Part shown: piece after piece, positions 1 to 11,100 of the stretch
How positions within the stretch are numbered: the first letter of the stretch is position 1
Layout of the letters: each line of letters starts with the position of its first letter
Source of the DNA: Plakobranchus ocellatus
Taxonomy: Eukaryota > Mollusca > Gastropoda > Plakobranchidae
NCBI GenBank assembly: GCA_019648995.1
Contig: BLXT01000208.1
Location: 6,323-29,254, forward strand
DNA: 22,932 nucleotides
Direction: 5' to 3'
The notes under the pieces: model-generated
What the model was told of the DNA's origin: nothing
Seen by the model: only the letters and a program-made list of their open reading frames with translations
Database searches by the model: none
Position numbers and translations under genes: made by a program

Positions 1-782
1 AGCAAAGCAATGAAGGGAAAATCGAGTTATGAGAGGCTTTGTTTTTTCTAATATGATACTCTTTTTCTTCGATCCAGATTTTAAAATTGCAAGCATTATT
101 TGCCTTGATTATCTATGGTGCGATGTCCTTAAAGCTTTATACTTGTGCTTCTTTTTTCCTGCGATTGGTTTAATAAAGTTTTGTTTGTCTTAGATCATAA
201 CCTAAACTCAAAAAGCTGTCTTATCTTCATTTGAGACAAGAATAACTGTCTACAGAGAAATTCCCTTTTTTGGAACTAATTAATATATCTTTTTTCCTTC
301 TTTTTTAAATTCGTTATCGTAAACCTTTTAATGCAACTCACATTGGTACTTTACTTTGAAACGCCTTGACCATGAACTTTAAACATGTTTCCTGTTTTTA
401 TTGACAACTCCGTCACTGCAATATCGAGTGAAATATTGGAGCAAAGTTACTTGCTCTAGTCCCCAACATATTCGTTCTATTCGACGGTTTGTCATATGAT
501 TTTGATATGCAAAGAGTAGTTTACAAGCGGCTGGCTGCGAATGAGATTTGTAATTGATATTTGTTCGTGTTACTTATCCGAGCTTTTGCATGGTTCCAGG
601 AGCAAACGAAAAGATATTGCGATGAGTCATAGTGGTGAATAATTAATCTATGATTGTTTCCTTTTTTCTTATACGGGTATTTTGTTTGTGAAATTCATAT
701 CTTCAGGTCTAAGTATGAACGAGCTTACACAAAATGTTGTGTGCACTGCTTAAGTCGCAGACCAATAAAACTAAGGCATTAC
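1..782. other. Non-coding, probably intron 1 of the acyl-CoA synthetase-like gene
   Basis: On the minus strand this follows the donor at 782, so it should be intronic if that exon is real. I searched it for the next acyl-CoA synthetase segment (a GL..G...GD-type block) and saw none. No repeats stand out. Confidence 0.4.
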
Positions 783-916
783 CTTGAGCCAAGCCTGTGC
801 AGCTCCCGGAACGTTATCGAAGTTTTCTTCAGGTTGCGGTCGTAAAAGACGAAGATGTCTTTGGAGGGATATTCATCACTGAGAGCTTTCAGATGTTCGC
901 CGATTGTCCTTCCCAT
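783..916 (-). CDS. First coding exon of an AMP-dependent acyl-CoA synthetase-like gene (partial)
   Basis: An ATG in a strong animal start context (ACCATGG) opens 44 codons that end at a consensus donor, TCAAG|GTAATG. The peptide starts MGRTIGEHLKALSDEYPSKD and continues IFVFYDRNLKKTSITFRELH. That is the usual opening of the AMP-binding (acyl-CoA synthetase) fold: TIG-x-L...YP-x-K/R-x...VF...TF-x-EL, as in ACSF2-type ligases. Those enzymes activate carboxylic acids to acyl-CoA with ATP. Codon use is less AT-rich than in the flanks. An in-frame TGA at 940-938 supports this start, but the AAAG|GAG at about 926 could instead be an acceptor, with a targeting peptide encoded upstream. The next exon was not found in 1-780, so it is either outside the window or unrecognised. 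The exact subfamily is unknown. Confidence 0.55.
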
Positions 917-940
917 GGTTACCTCCTTTGTAAACTCTCA

Positions 941-1440
941 GAATAAAGGATGGTTTAGGTTGCCATATGTGGAAAAAGATTTTTAAAAAGAAGTAAAGGC
1001 CTAAAAAAGAGAAAGTAAAGCGCCTGTTCTTTGGCTTTTTTTTTTTTACGAAAGTGCATGTGTTATATACTTTGGCACATGCTTCATTTCTTTGCACGTT
1101 CATTTATTCAATTAAAATGTATTTTAGACATTTGAAAAATTTCTTTTTTGTACCAAATACTATCGTCATGTAAATTCATTCTTGGTTATATTAGCCGTAG
1201 ACTTTACCTTTTTTTTTTATTTCTGTCTTTTTTTTTTTGTTCGCTTCTTTATGCGCGTATTTCTTGGTAAGTGTCGACTTAACCGCCTCAGCTTTAATTT
1301 TATCCTTGCCTAAGTAATCTTAATTTAGTTATCACTTTCATTACCATCTTTATTACCAAAGTCATCATTATCGTCAACATGATAATTTTAATCGTACTCA
1401 TCGTAGAAATCATTTTCACCATCTGTATCACCACAGATTC
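941..1440. other. Upstream flank of the acyl-CoA synthetase-like exon
   Basis: Pyrimidine-rich, with several T runs (about 1037, 1210, 1230). It may hold the leader and promoter of the minus-strand exon at 783-916, but no TATA box or initiator could be picked out reliably. The frames here are short and unconvincing. Confidence 0.3.
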
Positions 1441-1449
1441 TTATTGTTC

Positions 1450-1473
1450 AGTAGTGGTAGAAGTAGTAGTAGT

Positions 1474-1535
<62 letters not shown>

Positions 1536-1557
1536 CAGTAGTAGTAGTAGTAGTAGC

Positions 1558-1628
<71 letters not shown>

Positions 1629-1657
1629 CAGTGGTAGTAGCAGTAGTAGTAGTAGTA
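1450..1657. repeat. Compound AGT/AGC trinucleotide microsatellite
   Basis: About 200 bp of trinucleotides: a short AGT lead, a nearly pure AGC block (about 1473-1521), then a long AGT run with scattered AGC and one GGT interruption. It gives spurious poly-Ser and poly-Ala/Val frames. Nothing indicates that it is translated. Confidence 0.97.
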
Positions 1658-1842
1658 TGTTGTTATTGTTGTTATTATTGTTCTTATATATGTTACACTG
1701 GTGTTATTCTTTAAACCATTGATATTATCGTGGCAAGAACTGCAAACACCAATTAGATTTTAAAAATAGGCGTTTCGCTATTTGGCAAAAAAGAATAAAA
1801 AATCTGTTGCTCAAAATAAGGATAATATTATCTCCGACTGAT

Positions 1843-2130
1843 CAGTTGTATTTTATTCAACCATCCCCCCTCTAACTTACTTAAATATTTAATGCTCTTG
1901 ACACTATAGATCTGTAAGGAAAGACGCCCGTCTAAATACTTTGCTGCATTTTATTCAATCATCTTTTGTCAAATAACCTTACTTTTTAATTCTCTTAATG
2001 GGTCCATGAAGGATAAACATCTGTCTAGCCTCTCAGTTATATTTTATTCAATCATTTTTCGTCTATTAAACTTACTTGTATGTTCTTGATAGATCTGTAC
2101 AGGAAAGACGTCCCCTTAGCGGCTCTATCT
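1843..2130. repeat. Diverged tandem repeat, about 90-100-bp unit, three copies
   Basis: Three units start at 1843, 1944 and 2034, each opening with a variant of cagttatattttattcaatc. Copies 1 and 3 also share an internal block, gatctgta(ca)ggaaagacg, near 1910-1927 and 2093-2110. Copy 2 is the most diverged. This is an old local duplication with no visible coding content. Confidence 0.75.
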
Positions 2131-2718
2131 GATTTGTTTAACGACTGCAAACCTGAAAGAAAAACACTGACCACTGGGAGGGCGAGTCGTCAAGACTGTC
2201 GATGACCAGTCCAGTGCAAAGGTTTAAACGCGATATTGGATACTAACTAGTTGAGATGGACACGTTAATGGATTAAGTTTTCATATTTCATTACACAAGA
2301 CATGTATTAATGCTAGTTAAATTCTAATGGAGACACTTGTCCATTTAAGCTGAGTCCATGGCGTACGTTTATGTCATTTTACTAGTTATGTAAAACCGAA
2401 GATGTGATTTCCCAATTTTTTTTTTTTCTAAAAATCATGGGGCTTCAGATGAATCATAGAGTAAACTTAATTGAGAAAACTCAGTGCCTTTACATCTCTG
2501 TAAAGCGGGAGTAGGAAATAATACCTCCATGAGGTTCAAGGAAGTGTCTAGCGACCATCGTACATGCAGTTCTAATGAAAGTTATAAATAATTGACTTTC
2601 GTTCAAAATTTTTTGTAAGCCAGTGGGCCTGTAGTTTTCTCAACGGATGTTTTCGTATGTATGCGTAGCCTTTACCGTAACTCCAGAGAAGCAAAGAAAA
2701 AAATCTGGAAGGAAACAG

Positions 2719-2970
2719 TTTAGCATGGCTATTTTATTTATTGCAGTATCTTCAACTTAGTTTAACATGGCTATTTTATTTATTGCAGCATCTTCAACTT
2801 AGTTTAGCATGGCTATTTTATTTATTGCAGCATCTTCAACTTAGTTTAGCATGGCTATTTTATTTATTGTAGCATCTTCAACTTAGTTTAGCATGGCTAT
2901 TTTATTTATTGTAGCATCTTCAACTTAGTTTAACATGGCTATTTTATTTATTGCATCATCTTCATCTAGA
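2719..2970. repeat. 42-bp minisatellite, six copies
   Basis: Units start at 2719, 2761, 2803, 2845, 2887 and 2929. The unit begins tttagcatggctattttatt and continues tattgcagcatcttcaacttag. Copies differ at only a few sites (tagc/taac, gcag/gtag, cagc/cagt). The last copy degenerates at its right end (catcatcttcatctaga). High identity indicates recent expansion. Confidence 0.95.
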
Positions 2971-3189
2971 TGCTGAACAACTTCTTTCTACTCTCAGGTC
3001 ACATTATATAGATGAAATTAAAAAGCCCTGCCGAAAACAGAAAAACAAAGTAGCTGTATTAGACTGATGATATGTCTTTCGATACGATTCTCACGTTTAA
3101 ATGGAGGATTCAAGTTACTAAACATTCTTCTGCTTCACCACTTGTTTTTGCTTTTTGTATTTTTCTTTTGTCATGTGTAATTATGCTGG

Positions 3190-3192
3190 TTT

Positions 3193-3226
<34 letters not shown>

Positions 3227-3262
3227 CGTTGTTGTTTTTATTGTTGTTTTTGCGGTTGTTAA
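3190..3262. repeat. GTT trinucleotide microsatellite
   Basis: About 13 GTT units with one GTC interruption, followed by a degenerate GTT/TTT tail. Poly-Val and poly-Asn frames over it are artefacts of the repeat. Confidence 0.93.
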
Positions 3263-6130
3263 ATGTAATTAAAATTGACTTTAATCTCTGAAGTGCAAAG
3301 AACATTTTATGGTTCATGCGCGAAAAAACTATCAGTATGAGAACAAAATTTGCAGCCATGCTTATATTTTTTTAACGTAGTTAAATTCGAGTATAAGTCT
3401 GTGAATGTCATTACGCTCTTTAACTATAAACATCGATAGCTGTAAAGCTCCTTATGGAAAATGTTTGTCATCCTCAGCAAAATCAGGACGCTGAAAAAGA
3501 AATGATTTCATCCAACCTTCTCTCAAAAATGAAATTTTTACTCTGATGTGAAAAGGTTCACAGCAAACTGAGACTGACACTCAGAAATAGTGAGATTTTA
3601 CTTAAACTTGAAACACGATCAATCGTGTGTGAATTTCATCTGAAAAGTAAAGATTTTGTCACATTGTTCTCGCGTAAATTGAGAAGATTAGTAATAACTT
3701 CACCGGTGTATGCCGAAATTTTTAAGAATGGTGAAGGCTATAAATGTTATTTTTACTTAAACTTGATATGCCTTTATATTTCAGACCTGCGTAATGGATA
3801 GAGTAGAACATCTCAAACAAACAACTTAAACTGAAGTAATTTATTTAGACTTGTGTTACCGACCGAACTAATTGAAAAACGGGTTCAAACTTTAACTTAA
3901 CAAACGCATGAAATTTGAAGATCTTTGATGAAAAAGAGAACTCAAATGGTACAACTCTCTACCCATCTTACTCGAAAATTTCATAAACACAACATATTTA
4001 GCTCTATCATAAAGGAAACGCCAGACAATAAAACAATATAGACACAATATTTTCCAGGTCTTTCCGTGCCTGTTCATATATCAATATTTTCTGCTATGTG
4101 GAATTAAAATTATAAAACATGGGTCAATGCACTTCAAAGAGAATAATCCAATATATTGCCTTCTTTATTGTTGTCGTTTTATTATATACTGCCACAAAGT
4201 CAAACTTGACATACAAAATTGTGACTACTAAAAACATGGTGCATGTGTACTGATTAAGCTACAGGTCCTTTCTCAAAAGTAATATTACCCCAAACTTATC
4301 TTGATGATAAAAATATAGGTTTGTTCTTTTACTTCGTTTCCTGAGAATCCAATAGAAAATTGATATAAGAATAAAAAAAAATCATCATGGCCTTCGCTTA
4401 AGGTGACGTTTCAGCAACTTAACCTACTAATGTGTTACACCTAAAGAAATAAATTAAGCAAAACAATGCATTAGGTGACAGTTTTTAACAATTTTGAGCA
4501 CTATCACTATTATTAGGTTTCGGTACAAATACAGTGGTCAATATTTGGGGCGATTTGTTTTCTTTGCTTCTGTTTCATATCAGAGTTTCTGAATTTTTAC
4601 TTCGTTTGTTTCCGTGTGCTTTACAATCGTCTATAAGTAAGCACATTTGTTTTTCTTTCAGGAGCACCATGGTGCTCATGTTCCTTACTACATTGTATCA
4701 ACCGCATAGTTCAATTTTTCATCTCCATCATTTATTGTTATCCGCCTGAAGTGGTTATTGGCCCAGTCAATTCACTCACAGTGTGTGGCATACTGTCTAA
4801 GTAAATAGTTTGCACCCATGAATCTACAAACCATTTAAGTCTTTTGAAACTAAAGCGCTGTTTAAAATCAATTCAAAACAATTTTAATAAAATAAAATCG
4901 GGCTGTTGAATATCAATTCAAAACTATTTTAATGAAACCAAACTAATGGATAGTCAACGCTAAGATTAAAAGACTTGTTAGATGACTATTTATTTTGGTT
5001 AATGAGACAACTGTTTCAGGAACCTCAGGTTTGTTTGTTTTTTTTTCCCCCACCTATGAGTAGTGGATAAAGTAAGTCAACATAAAATATTAAGGCAAAC
5101 TTAGACTGTGGCAACAATTTTTTTCTTTTTTGTAAAGTATCTTGTGAGATATACTTCATTGTTTTTTTTAATGAAAAAAGTATGCTCCAAAGATATTTTA
5201 TAGCTGCCATGATGGAAGGAAAAAAAAGTCTAAATGCTGCTGTCAATGTAAATAATAAGGGGAAAGACGGAGAAAGACAGCCTTATCCACAATTATATCA
5301 ATATTTTTCCACTGATATCAGCCTACAGTGCTAAATTTAGACTGCACTAATGCACTTACAAAAATATTCAATTTTGAATTAATGTTGAAACTTAAATTAT
5401 TTTTCAGTTCTCTGCGTATTTTTTTTTTTCTGAGCAAAATATATGTACTCTTTTAATTTTTTCAAATTTCTCATCTAGAACCTCTGGTACCCATATAGCA
5501 GTCACTTTGAAAAAAAAAAAAACTATGATATGAAACAGAAAGTTGTGCCAAAAATGTTCCCTCTGTTTTGACAAATTAAAGATCTCTTTATCGAGTCCTT
5601 GAAAACAAAAAAGAATTTCGAGATAAACTATTAAAAACTTTGAGACATGATTTGGGCCCAAAACTATATCTGGCAATAAAATCTGCGTTGATCTAGAAAT
5701 TCATTTAGATCCCTACAGATATCTCCTCCAGTTTTGTTGGAATTTTTTGGGAAAGGAGCGACAGAACTTTTTTTCGTTTTTGCTTTTTTAAATTTAGGTC
5801 CATAATTGTAAACTATAACGCAATGCAATATTCTTGTTAGTATATATATATATACACATTTGGTTTTTCTTTTGGACATATTATTTCAAATGCAAGATCC
5901 TGGTCTAGATCAGAAATGAAGAACTGTTTGCTACAGCCAAAAATAATTCTAGAGACTGTTTCTATAGAACTTTTTTTACTTTAGATAGGATTAAATGAAC
6001 TAAAAAATAACCAGTTGAAGTTATATCAGGCAAAGCATAATCTTAATATCTACCCCCAACTTTTTCCCTGTAGCTTGAAACAAGCCAGAAACATGTGCCT
6101 TAATATTGCAGGTCACTTCACATTCTATTA
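3263..6130. other. AT-rich intergenic DNA
   Basis: No frame shows conserved motifs or plausible splice structure. A short TA run lies near 5840-5855, and poly-T/poly-A runs are scattered. Nothing else is recognised. Confidence 0.5.
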
Positions 6131-6143
6131 TAAAATGAATATA

Positions 6144-6378
6144 GCTTTTTTTTTTTTTTTAAAGTCTCTTGCTCTTACAGGCATACCTGCCCTTGGTTTC
6201 AAATGTAAAATAAAGTGGGTCCCACGCTTAGTCCAAGCCTTGGGGAACCAGGAGTAGGGTCCTGGTGTTCTTGGCATACAGCATAATGAGGCAGTTTGCC
6301 ATTGCTTTCTTCGCTGCCTTTACTTTCACCCGGTCTTATGAGACTTAGCTACACATTTAGTGCTTGGTGGACACTTTC
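6144..6378 (-). mobile_element. SINE-like retroposon with poly(A) tail and imperfect target-site duplication
   Basis: Read on the minus strand, a more GC-rich block of about 215 bp ends in a pure A run (plus-strand T run at about 6146-6160). The unit is flanked by aaatgaatata (6133-6143) and aaatgtatata (6379-6389), which match at 10 of 11 positions, as expected for a target-site duplication. The body contains gcaatggcaaactgcctca (minus strand), resembling a segment found in several animal SINE families. No clear tRNA A/B boxes were found, so the family is unknown. Retroposition is inferred from the tail and duplication. Confidence 0.6.
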
Positions 6379-6543
6379 AAATGTATATACATGTATTTAA
6401 AAAAAAAACAACAAAGAACCAACATAACCACAAAAATGATTAAGATGAATCTGAACAATATTTATTTGCATCACTCATGTTTTTAAAAACTAAACGACTT
6501 ATTCAATAAAAATAAAATAAGACTTGGGAAAAGAAATTGGATT

Positions 6544-6549
6544 TTTATT
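6544..6549 (-). promoter_or_regulatory. Candidate poly(A) signal for CENATAC
   Basis: AATAAA on the minus strand about 775 nt after the stop codon, followed by T-rich sequence. Alternatives are ATTAAA at 6907-6912 and AATAAA at 6461-6466. The AT-rich background makes chance hexamers likely, so the choice is weak. Confidence 0.25.
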
Positions 6550-6916
6550 ATAAGTACATTTCACATAAAGAACTGTTGGTGTCAAGATTAAATTCATAAA
6601 AAAAACAAAGGCATGAAACAAAGATCACAGACTTGTGCATTTTGTTAATGTTATGAAACAAATACAATGTGACCAAAACTGGCTAGTATATTTATACTTC
6701 AATCTCACTATATCTAAACTTAAGGCCAACTTTTTCAATGATCAGCCAATAATGAGGACTGATGGCAAAATTGTAATTTCCTAAAACTGATTGTTTAGTT
6801 AACTGGTAAATTCATGTTGGCATGGAAAATCATGAATAATTAAACTAAGAGTAAATGACATGGGTTTGAACCTAGTGCATGTAACCTCCACATTAAAAAG
6901 AAGCTTTTTAATATTA

Positions 6917-7146
6917 CATGTGGATGTCAATTGCCACTCTTTAACATAGCATGTGCATGTCAATTGCCACTCTTTAACATAGCATGTGGATGTCAATTGC
7001 CACTCTTTAACATAGCATGTGCATGTCAATTGCCACTCTTTAACATAGCATGTGCATGTCAATTGCCACTCTTTAACATAGCATGTGGATGTCAACTGCC
7101 TCTCTTTAACATGACACATGGATGTCAATTGTTACTCTTAATGCAT
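6917..7146. repeat. 33-bp minisatellite, about 7 copies
   Basis: Head-to-tail units start at 6917, 6950, 6983, 7016, 7049, 7082 and 7115, with a decayed fragment after 7147. The unit is catgtgcatgtcaattgcca followed by ctctttaacatag. The first five copies are nearly identical and differ mainly at one G/C site (TGTGGATG or TGTGCATG). The right end is degenerate. Since 33 is a multiple of three, repetitive ORFs appear on both strands, but they have no independent coding support. The array starts about 180 bp beyond the CENATAC stop, so it probably lies in the 3' UTR. Confidence 0.95.
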
Positions 7147-7324
7147 ATAGATGTCAACTGTCATGACTCAGTACAATGTTTTAAGATAAGTCAGAAAAAG
7201 TCTTCATAAGATTGGAAATACAATCATTATTCTTTCAGAATTTTCTGTTTGTTAAAACTGAGAAAAATTTCAAGTGTGAGAATATGGGCATATAAAGATT
7301 AACTAAAACACCGTGATTATTGTG

Positions 7325-8114
7325 TCAACTAGTATTCTTATTCTGTTTTTGTAAAAGAGGAGTTGAAATGAGACGTAGAGCCTGGCTACTGCTTGAACTG
7401 ACAGATGTTGGAGTGAATGTCCTGGCCTTCACAGCAGGGGTAAAGGGCTGGCTGAAATTGCTTGGAAACTGACTATTGACATAAATGTCATGTGCACCAT
7501 TACCACTGGCTGAATATCCATTTGGCTGATGGTAAGGCACAGTATGTGTGGGATGATTAACTTGGAACTCAAAGGGATTATTTAAGTTGTATGGTTGATG
7601 ATACTGATGACCGAAAAGCTGACCAGACATTGATGGGGAACCGGACATGGACTCTGAATGAAAGCTAGTTACAGGATTTGGTTTTCTACGCTTGCTGACG
7701 TACGGTTTGACTGTGAGCTGGAACAGTGAGGATTCTTCATGTACTTCAGACATAACAGTAAGACGAGTTTGTTGATGGTAGATTGGACCTGGTGATGCCA
7801 TTTGATACCCTTCCAGCATGTTTGTCGGTGGTGAATCTGAAGATGATGAGAATGAGATTTCAACTCCAGTATTGTTGGAGCCAGTGCTAGATGTATATCT
7901 GTTCCAGGGAGCAGGAGCAGTAGCAGTGGTTCTGGGCAGCTTGGGAGGGGAATAGTGCTCTGCTGACAGTAGGGAACTGGGGTCATTCACACATTCATCA
8001 GAAAATTGACCTTTGTCTTGCACCGAGGTTGATAGAGATGAAGTCTGTGCGTGAGATGCTGATTTTTTCCAAGACATTTTTTCTTTTCCAAACTGACCCC
8101 TTTGAAATCTTTTT
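7325..8114 (-). CDS. CENATAC: CENATAC exon 9: long low-complexity C-terminal tail and stop
   Basis: Completes codon 319 and encodes residues 320-581, followed by TGA at 7327-7325. The acceptor is TTTGTTTTGCAG|A. Only the first residues (KRFQRGQFGKEKMSWKKS) recall the basic human terminus. The rest is rich in Ser, Pro, Thr, Asn, Gln and His: SSSSDSPP, HQYHQPYNLNNPFEF, SVSSSSSQ, and a basic SKRRKP stretch that could act as a nuclear localisation signal. No known domain is visible. The frame is uninterrupted and in phase with exon 8, so it is unlikely to be a retained intron. The tail is predicted to be disordered. Confidence 0.88.
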
Positions 8115-11100
8115 CTGCAAAACAAACAATAAGATAGTATGAAAAGTCATATATTGTATACTAGAGTCCACATACATCAATATTTCTAAATTTGAATTTT
8201 CTTTCTATTTAAGGTAGAAAACTTTGTGAATTTGTCTTTCTCAAGCTTTGTAAAGAATGTCCTTATACATGAAATTGTGCGAATCTTTCCATTTAGCCCA
8301 GTCTTATTGAAGAAAAAAAATTTCCACTGACAGAGAATTATATGCCCCCTCCTTATAGGCTTTACCTACTTTAAGCATCAATTTCACAATTTCTACATTT
8401 CTTTTACTATTAAGAAAAGGAAGAATGTATTTTAGCAATATCCTGAAAAAAAAATTGTGATTGTTGGTATTGACTACTTTATATACTTTAGCTTACTTGA
8501 AATTAAAAAACCTAAATCAGACTAGTTTCTGTAACTTTTCATTAATTTTAGACATGATTGGACATGCCTGCCTTCTATTTAACAGTAAAAACAAAAGAAT
8601 GTTGGCAATATCTACGAGTTGATAAATATTCATATATCTCTATAGTAACTTCAATTGCGTGTTTCTCAATGCATGTTTTTTCATTACAAAAAATCTAAAT
8701 CCCCTCCAACATTTGTGTACAGGGAATCTTATAATTTGGCATAGCCATTGTCTATGATATTATTCATAATATAATGGGGGCTTAAATTAATATCATGTTT
8801 ACTACTATAGATATTTGACTTTTTTTATCAAATTTGGGGGGTCACAGTTTCTTCCAGCCATAGGGCACCGATGGCTCAGTGGCTAGCCAGTCTGCCCTGA
8901 GATCTGCATGGACCCTTTTGTCGTGGGTTGGAGCCCCGTCATTGGCGCCCTGGCCTGACGGGTATTACCAATAATCCATGAAATGTAAAGAATAATCTGC
9001 ATTTGGAAGTCTTCAAAAGCTAACTTATAAATGTGATAATATTTGATTTTTCAGGGTTTGAATAGCATTACCTCTGCAGACTCAAGGCTTTCCATGACAA
9101 TAAAATTGGATTCTTAACTCTGATTTAAAAGATAGTTTGTCACATGAATGTATAGAAGTTTACCATTTATTTGTCACACTATGCTAGTCAGGAGGACTCC
9201 TGTTTCATCCCATGCTTGTTAGGTGAATGCGGTCTTACAGCAATATCATATTTCTGTAGTATGTCACCAAAAAATCAAGCAACACTGCAAGAATCTCATA
9301 AAATTTTGATGTTTTGTATTGATATTCCTGATCTTTATACCTGTATTTTCTAATATTACTCTTGATGCGAAACTTCTCATTTCTCAATAGCACTACGCAA
9401 TTCTTAATAAAAAGTTCCAAAAAACATTTTCATCAACAATGACTCCTCATTTTACTGTTCCTGTGGCCTAAAGGAGAAAGAAAAAACTTACACTGAGTCA
9501 GTGCGCCTGGTGTGATGCCACACCCCTCCAAAACTGGGCATCCAGGAGTCTGACTGGTCAGTGCTGCGATCAAACCTGGCCCCAACACGTGTGGCTGGTA
9601 ATTTGGCTTTCTTCTCCAGCTTACCTTGGAAGAAAAATTTGAATAAAATATATACACTGATTTACCTAAATTACAACATGACATGGGACAGGTATTGGAA
9701 AAGAATAATATTTTTATTTCCCTCTCTTATTATGCTCTATTTCTCTTCTTCTTTACGTTCCAGAAGCTGTAAGGAAAAATGATATTTTGCTACTAATGTT
9801 CCTGCTTGCAAGATTTCAAGAAGCTGGTATTAGCCAGGTCTGTCTCAGTTGCTCATCTATTTAAATTTCCTCAATAAGTTTTCAAAACTTTCTCGATTTA
9901 ACTTTTACATCACACAGTGTTACAATCTTTTCTCAGAAAAGATCAGGGTAATGTGGCTTAGAGAGGCACCAAGATGATGTAAAGAGCACTTAAGAAAAGT
10001 ATCAATCCAGTTTTATGTCTTGCCTCATATTAAATGTGACAAAAATATTTTACTTACAGCTTTTTCCTTGACAATCAATAAATATTCAAAGATCCACACT
10101 TATCTAATTTCTGTTTCACATAAAAAGAAGTCTCTTCTCAGAAAATGACAAAATTATGACTTTTGTGTAATTAAGGCAAATTATTGAGAGGAAGAAGAAA
10201 CGAAATAAAAAAATTCAACAAGCCTCACCAGCAGCTATGTTTTTTTTTTTAATAAAAGCGTTAATAAAACAGCTTTATTGTTTTCAATCCTAGATATTAC
10301 ATTGTTTATAGTGCTTCATAAATGGTAATCTTTTCGATTTATAATTATATTACCAATAAATACAGTTTGAAATGGTCATGGATAAAGAAAATCTAATAGA
10401 AAATGTACATACGATGCTTCTCTAAATCTTTGATGGTTGGCCCTATCTGACCATCGCCCTCGGTATCTTCAGCATCAGGAGCCATCCAAGGAGGAAGGGC
10501 ATTCGTGTAAATATTTCCTGCAGCATCATCCTCCTGAACAGTGCATAAGAATAAACAAGATGATATTCTTAGTTCTATAAACATAATAGTAGGACATCCA
10601 ATTGCGCAAAAGTGAGGCTCTATGAGTTCGTTTTAACTAGGCTGGTTTCAATTGTGAATTAATGGTTACTCCATTAAAATTTCTGAGTAATCTCTACCTT
10701 AAAGTCACATAACTAACATTCATACACTATGTTCTGTCAGCTAAGCAAAGAGGAGAAGTTGTTTAGACATGTTGCTTGTGAAAAGAAAGGTAACACATAT
10801 AAAATATTATTTCAATTACTTTAATCTTTTGTACTTTATTGTCAAAAAAATCACTTAATATTCATCAGAGCATACTATGTAAATGACATTTCAGTTTGGC
10901 AGAGAAGTAAACAAAGACACTAAGAAAAGCACTTCACTGTATATCAATGTCCATGATAATTTGCACTTATATTAATAAGAAAGAGACGTTATTCGACAAG
11001 TCATTTGCTCTTGTAATCACAGTTCATTGGTTTTATTCAGATATGCCTACCCTTAAAAATAATTTTGATCAAGTCAAGTGCAAAAATGAAGATCAGCAGA

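Noticed and set aside
1379-1722. Long poly-Ala/Val and poly-Ser open frames
   Set aside because: They are translations of the AGT/AGC microsatellite in different phases, with no unique protein sequence or splice context.
6917-7146. CRISPR-like array
   Set aside because: The repeats abut directly with no unique spacers, and the window is eukaryotic.
6799-7209. Repetitive protein frames on both strands (11-residue period)
   Set aside because: The 33-bp repeat is a multiple of three, so open frames arise automatically on both strands. There is no start, splice or domain support.
7669-7986. Alternative 105-codon minus-strand frame
   Set aside because: It overlaps CENATAC exon 9 in another frame; the exon 9 frame is the one that splices in phase with the conserved exons.
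8863-8950. Functional tRNA gene
   Set aside because: The length is 88 nt with a degenerate B box and mismatches, and a second diverged copy shares sequence beyond the tRNA-like end, so it is a SINE.
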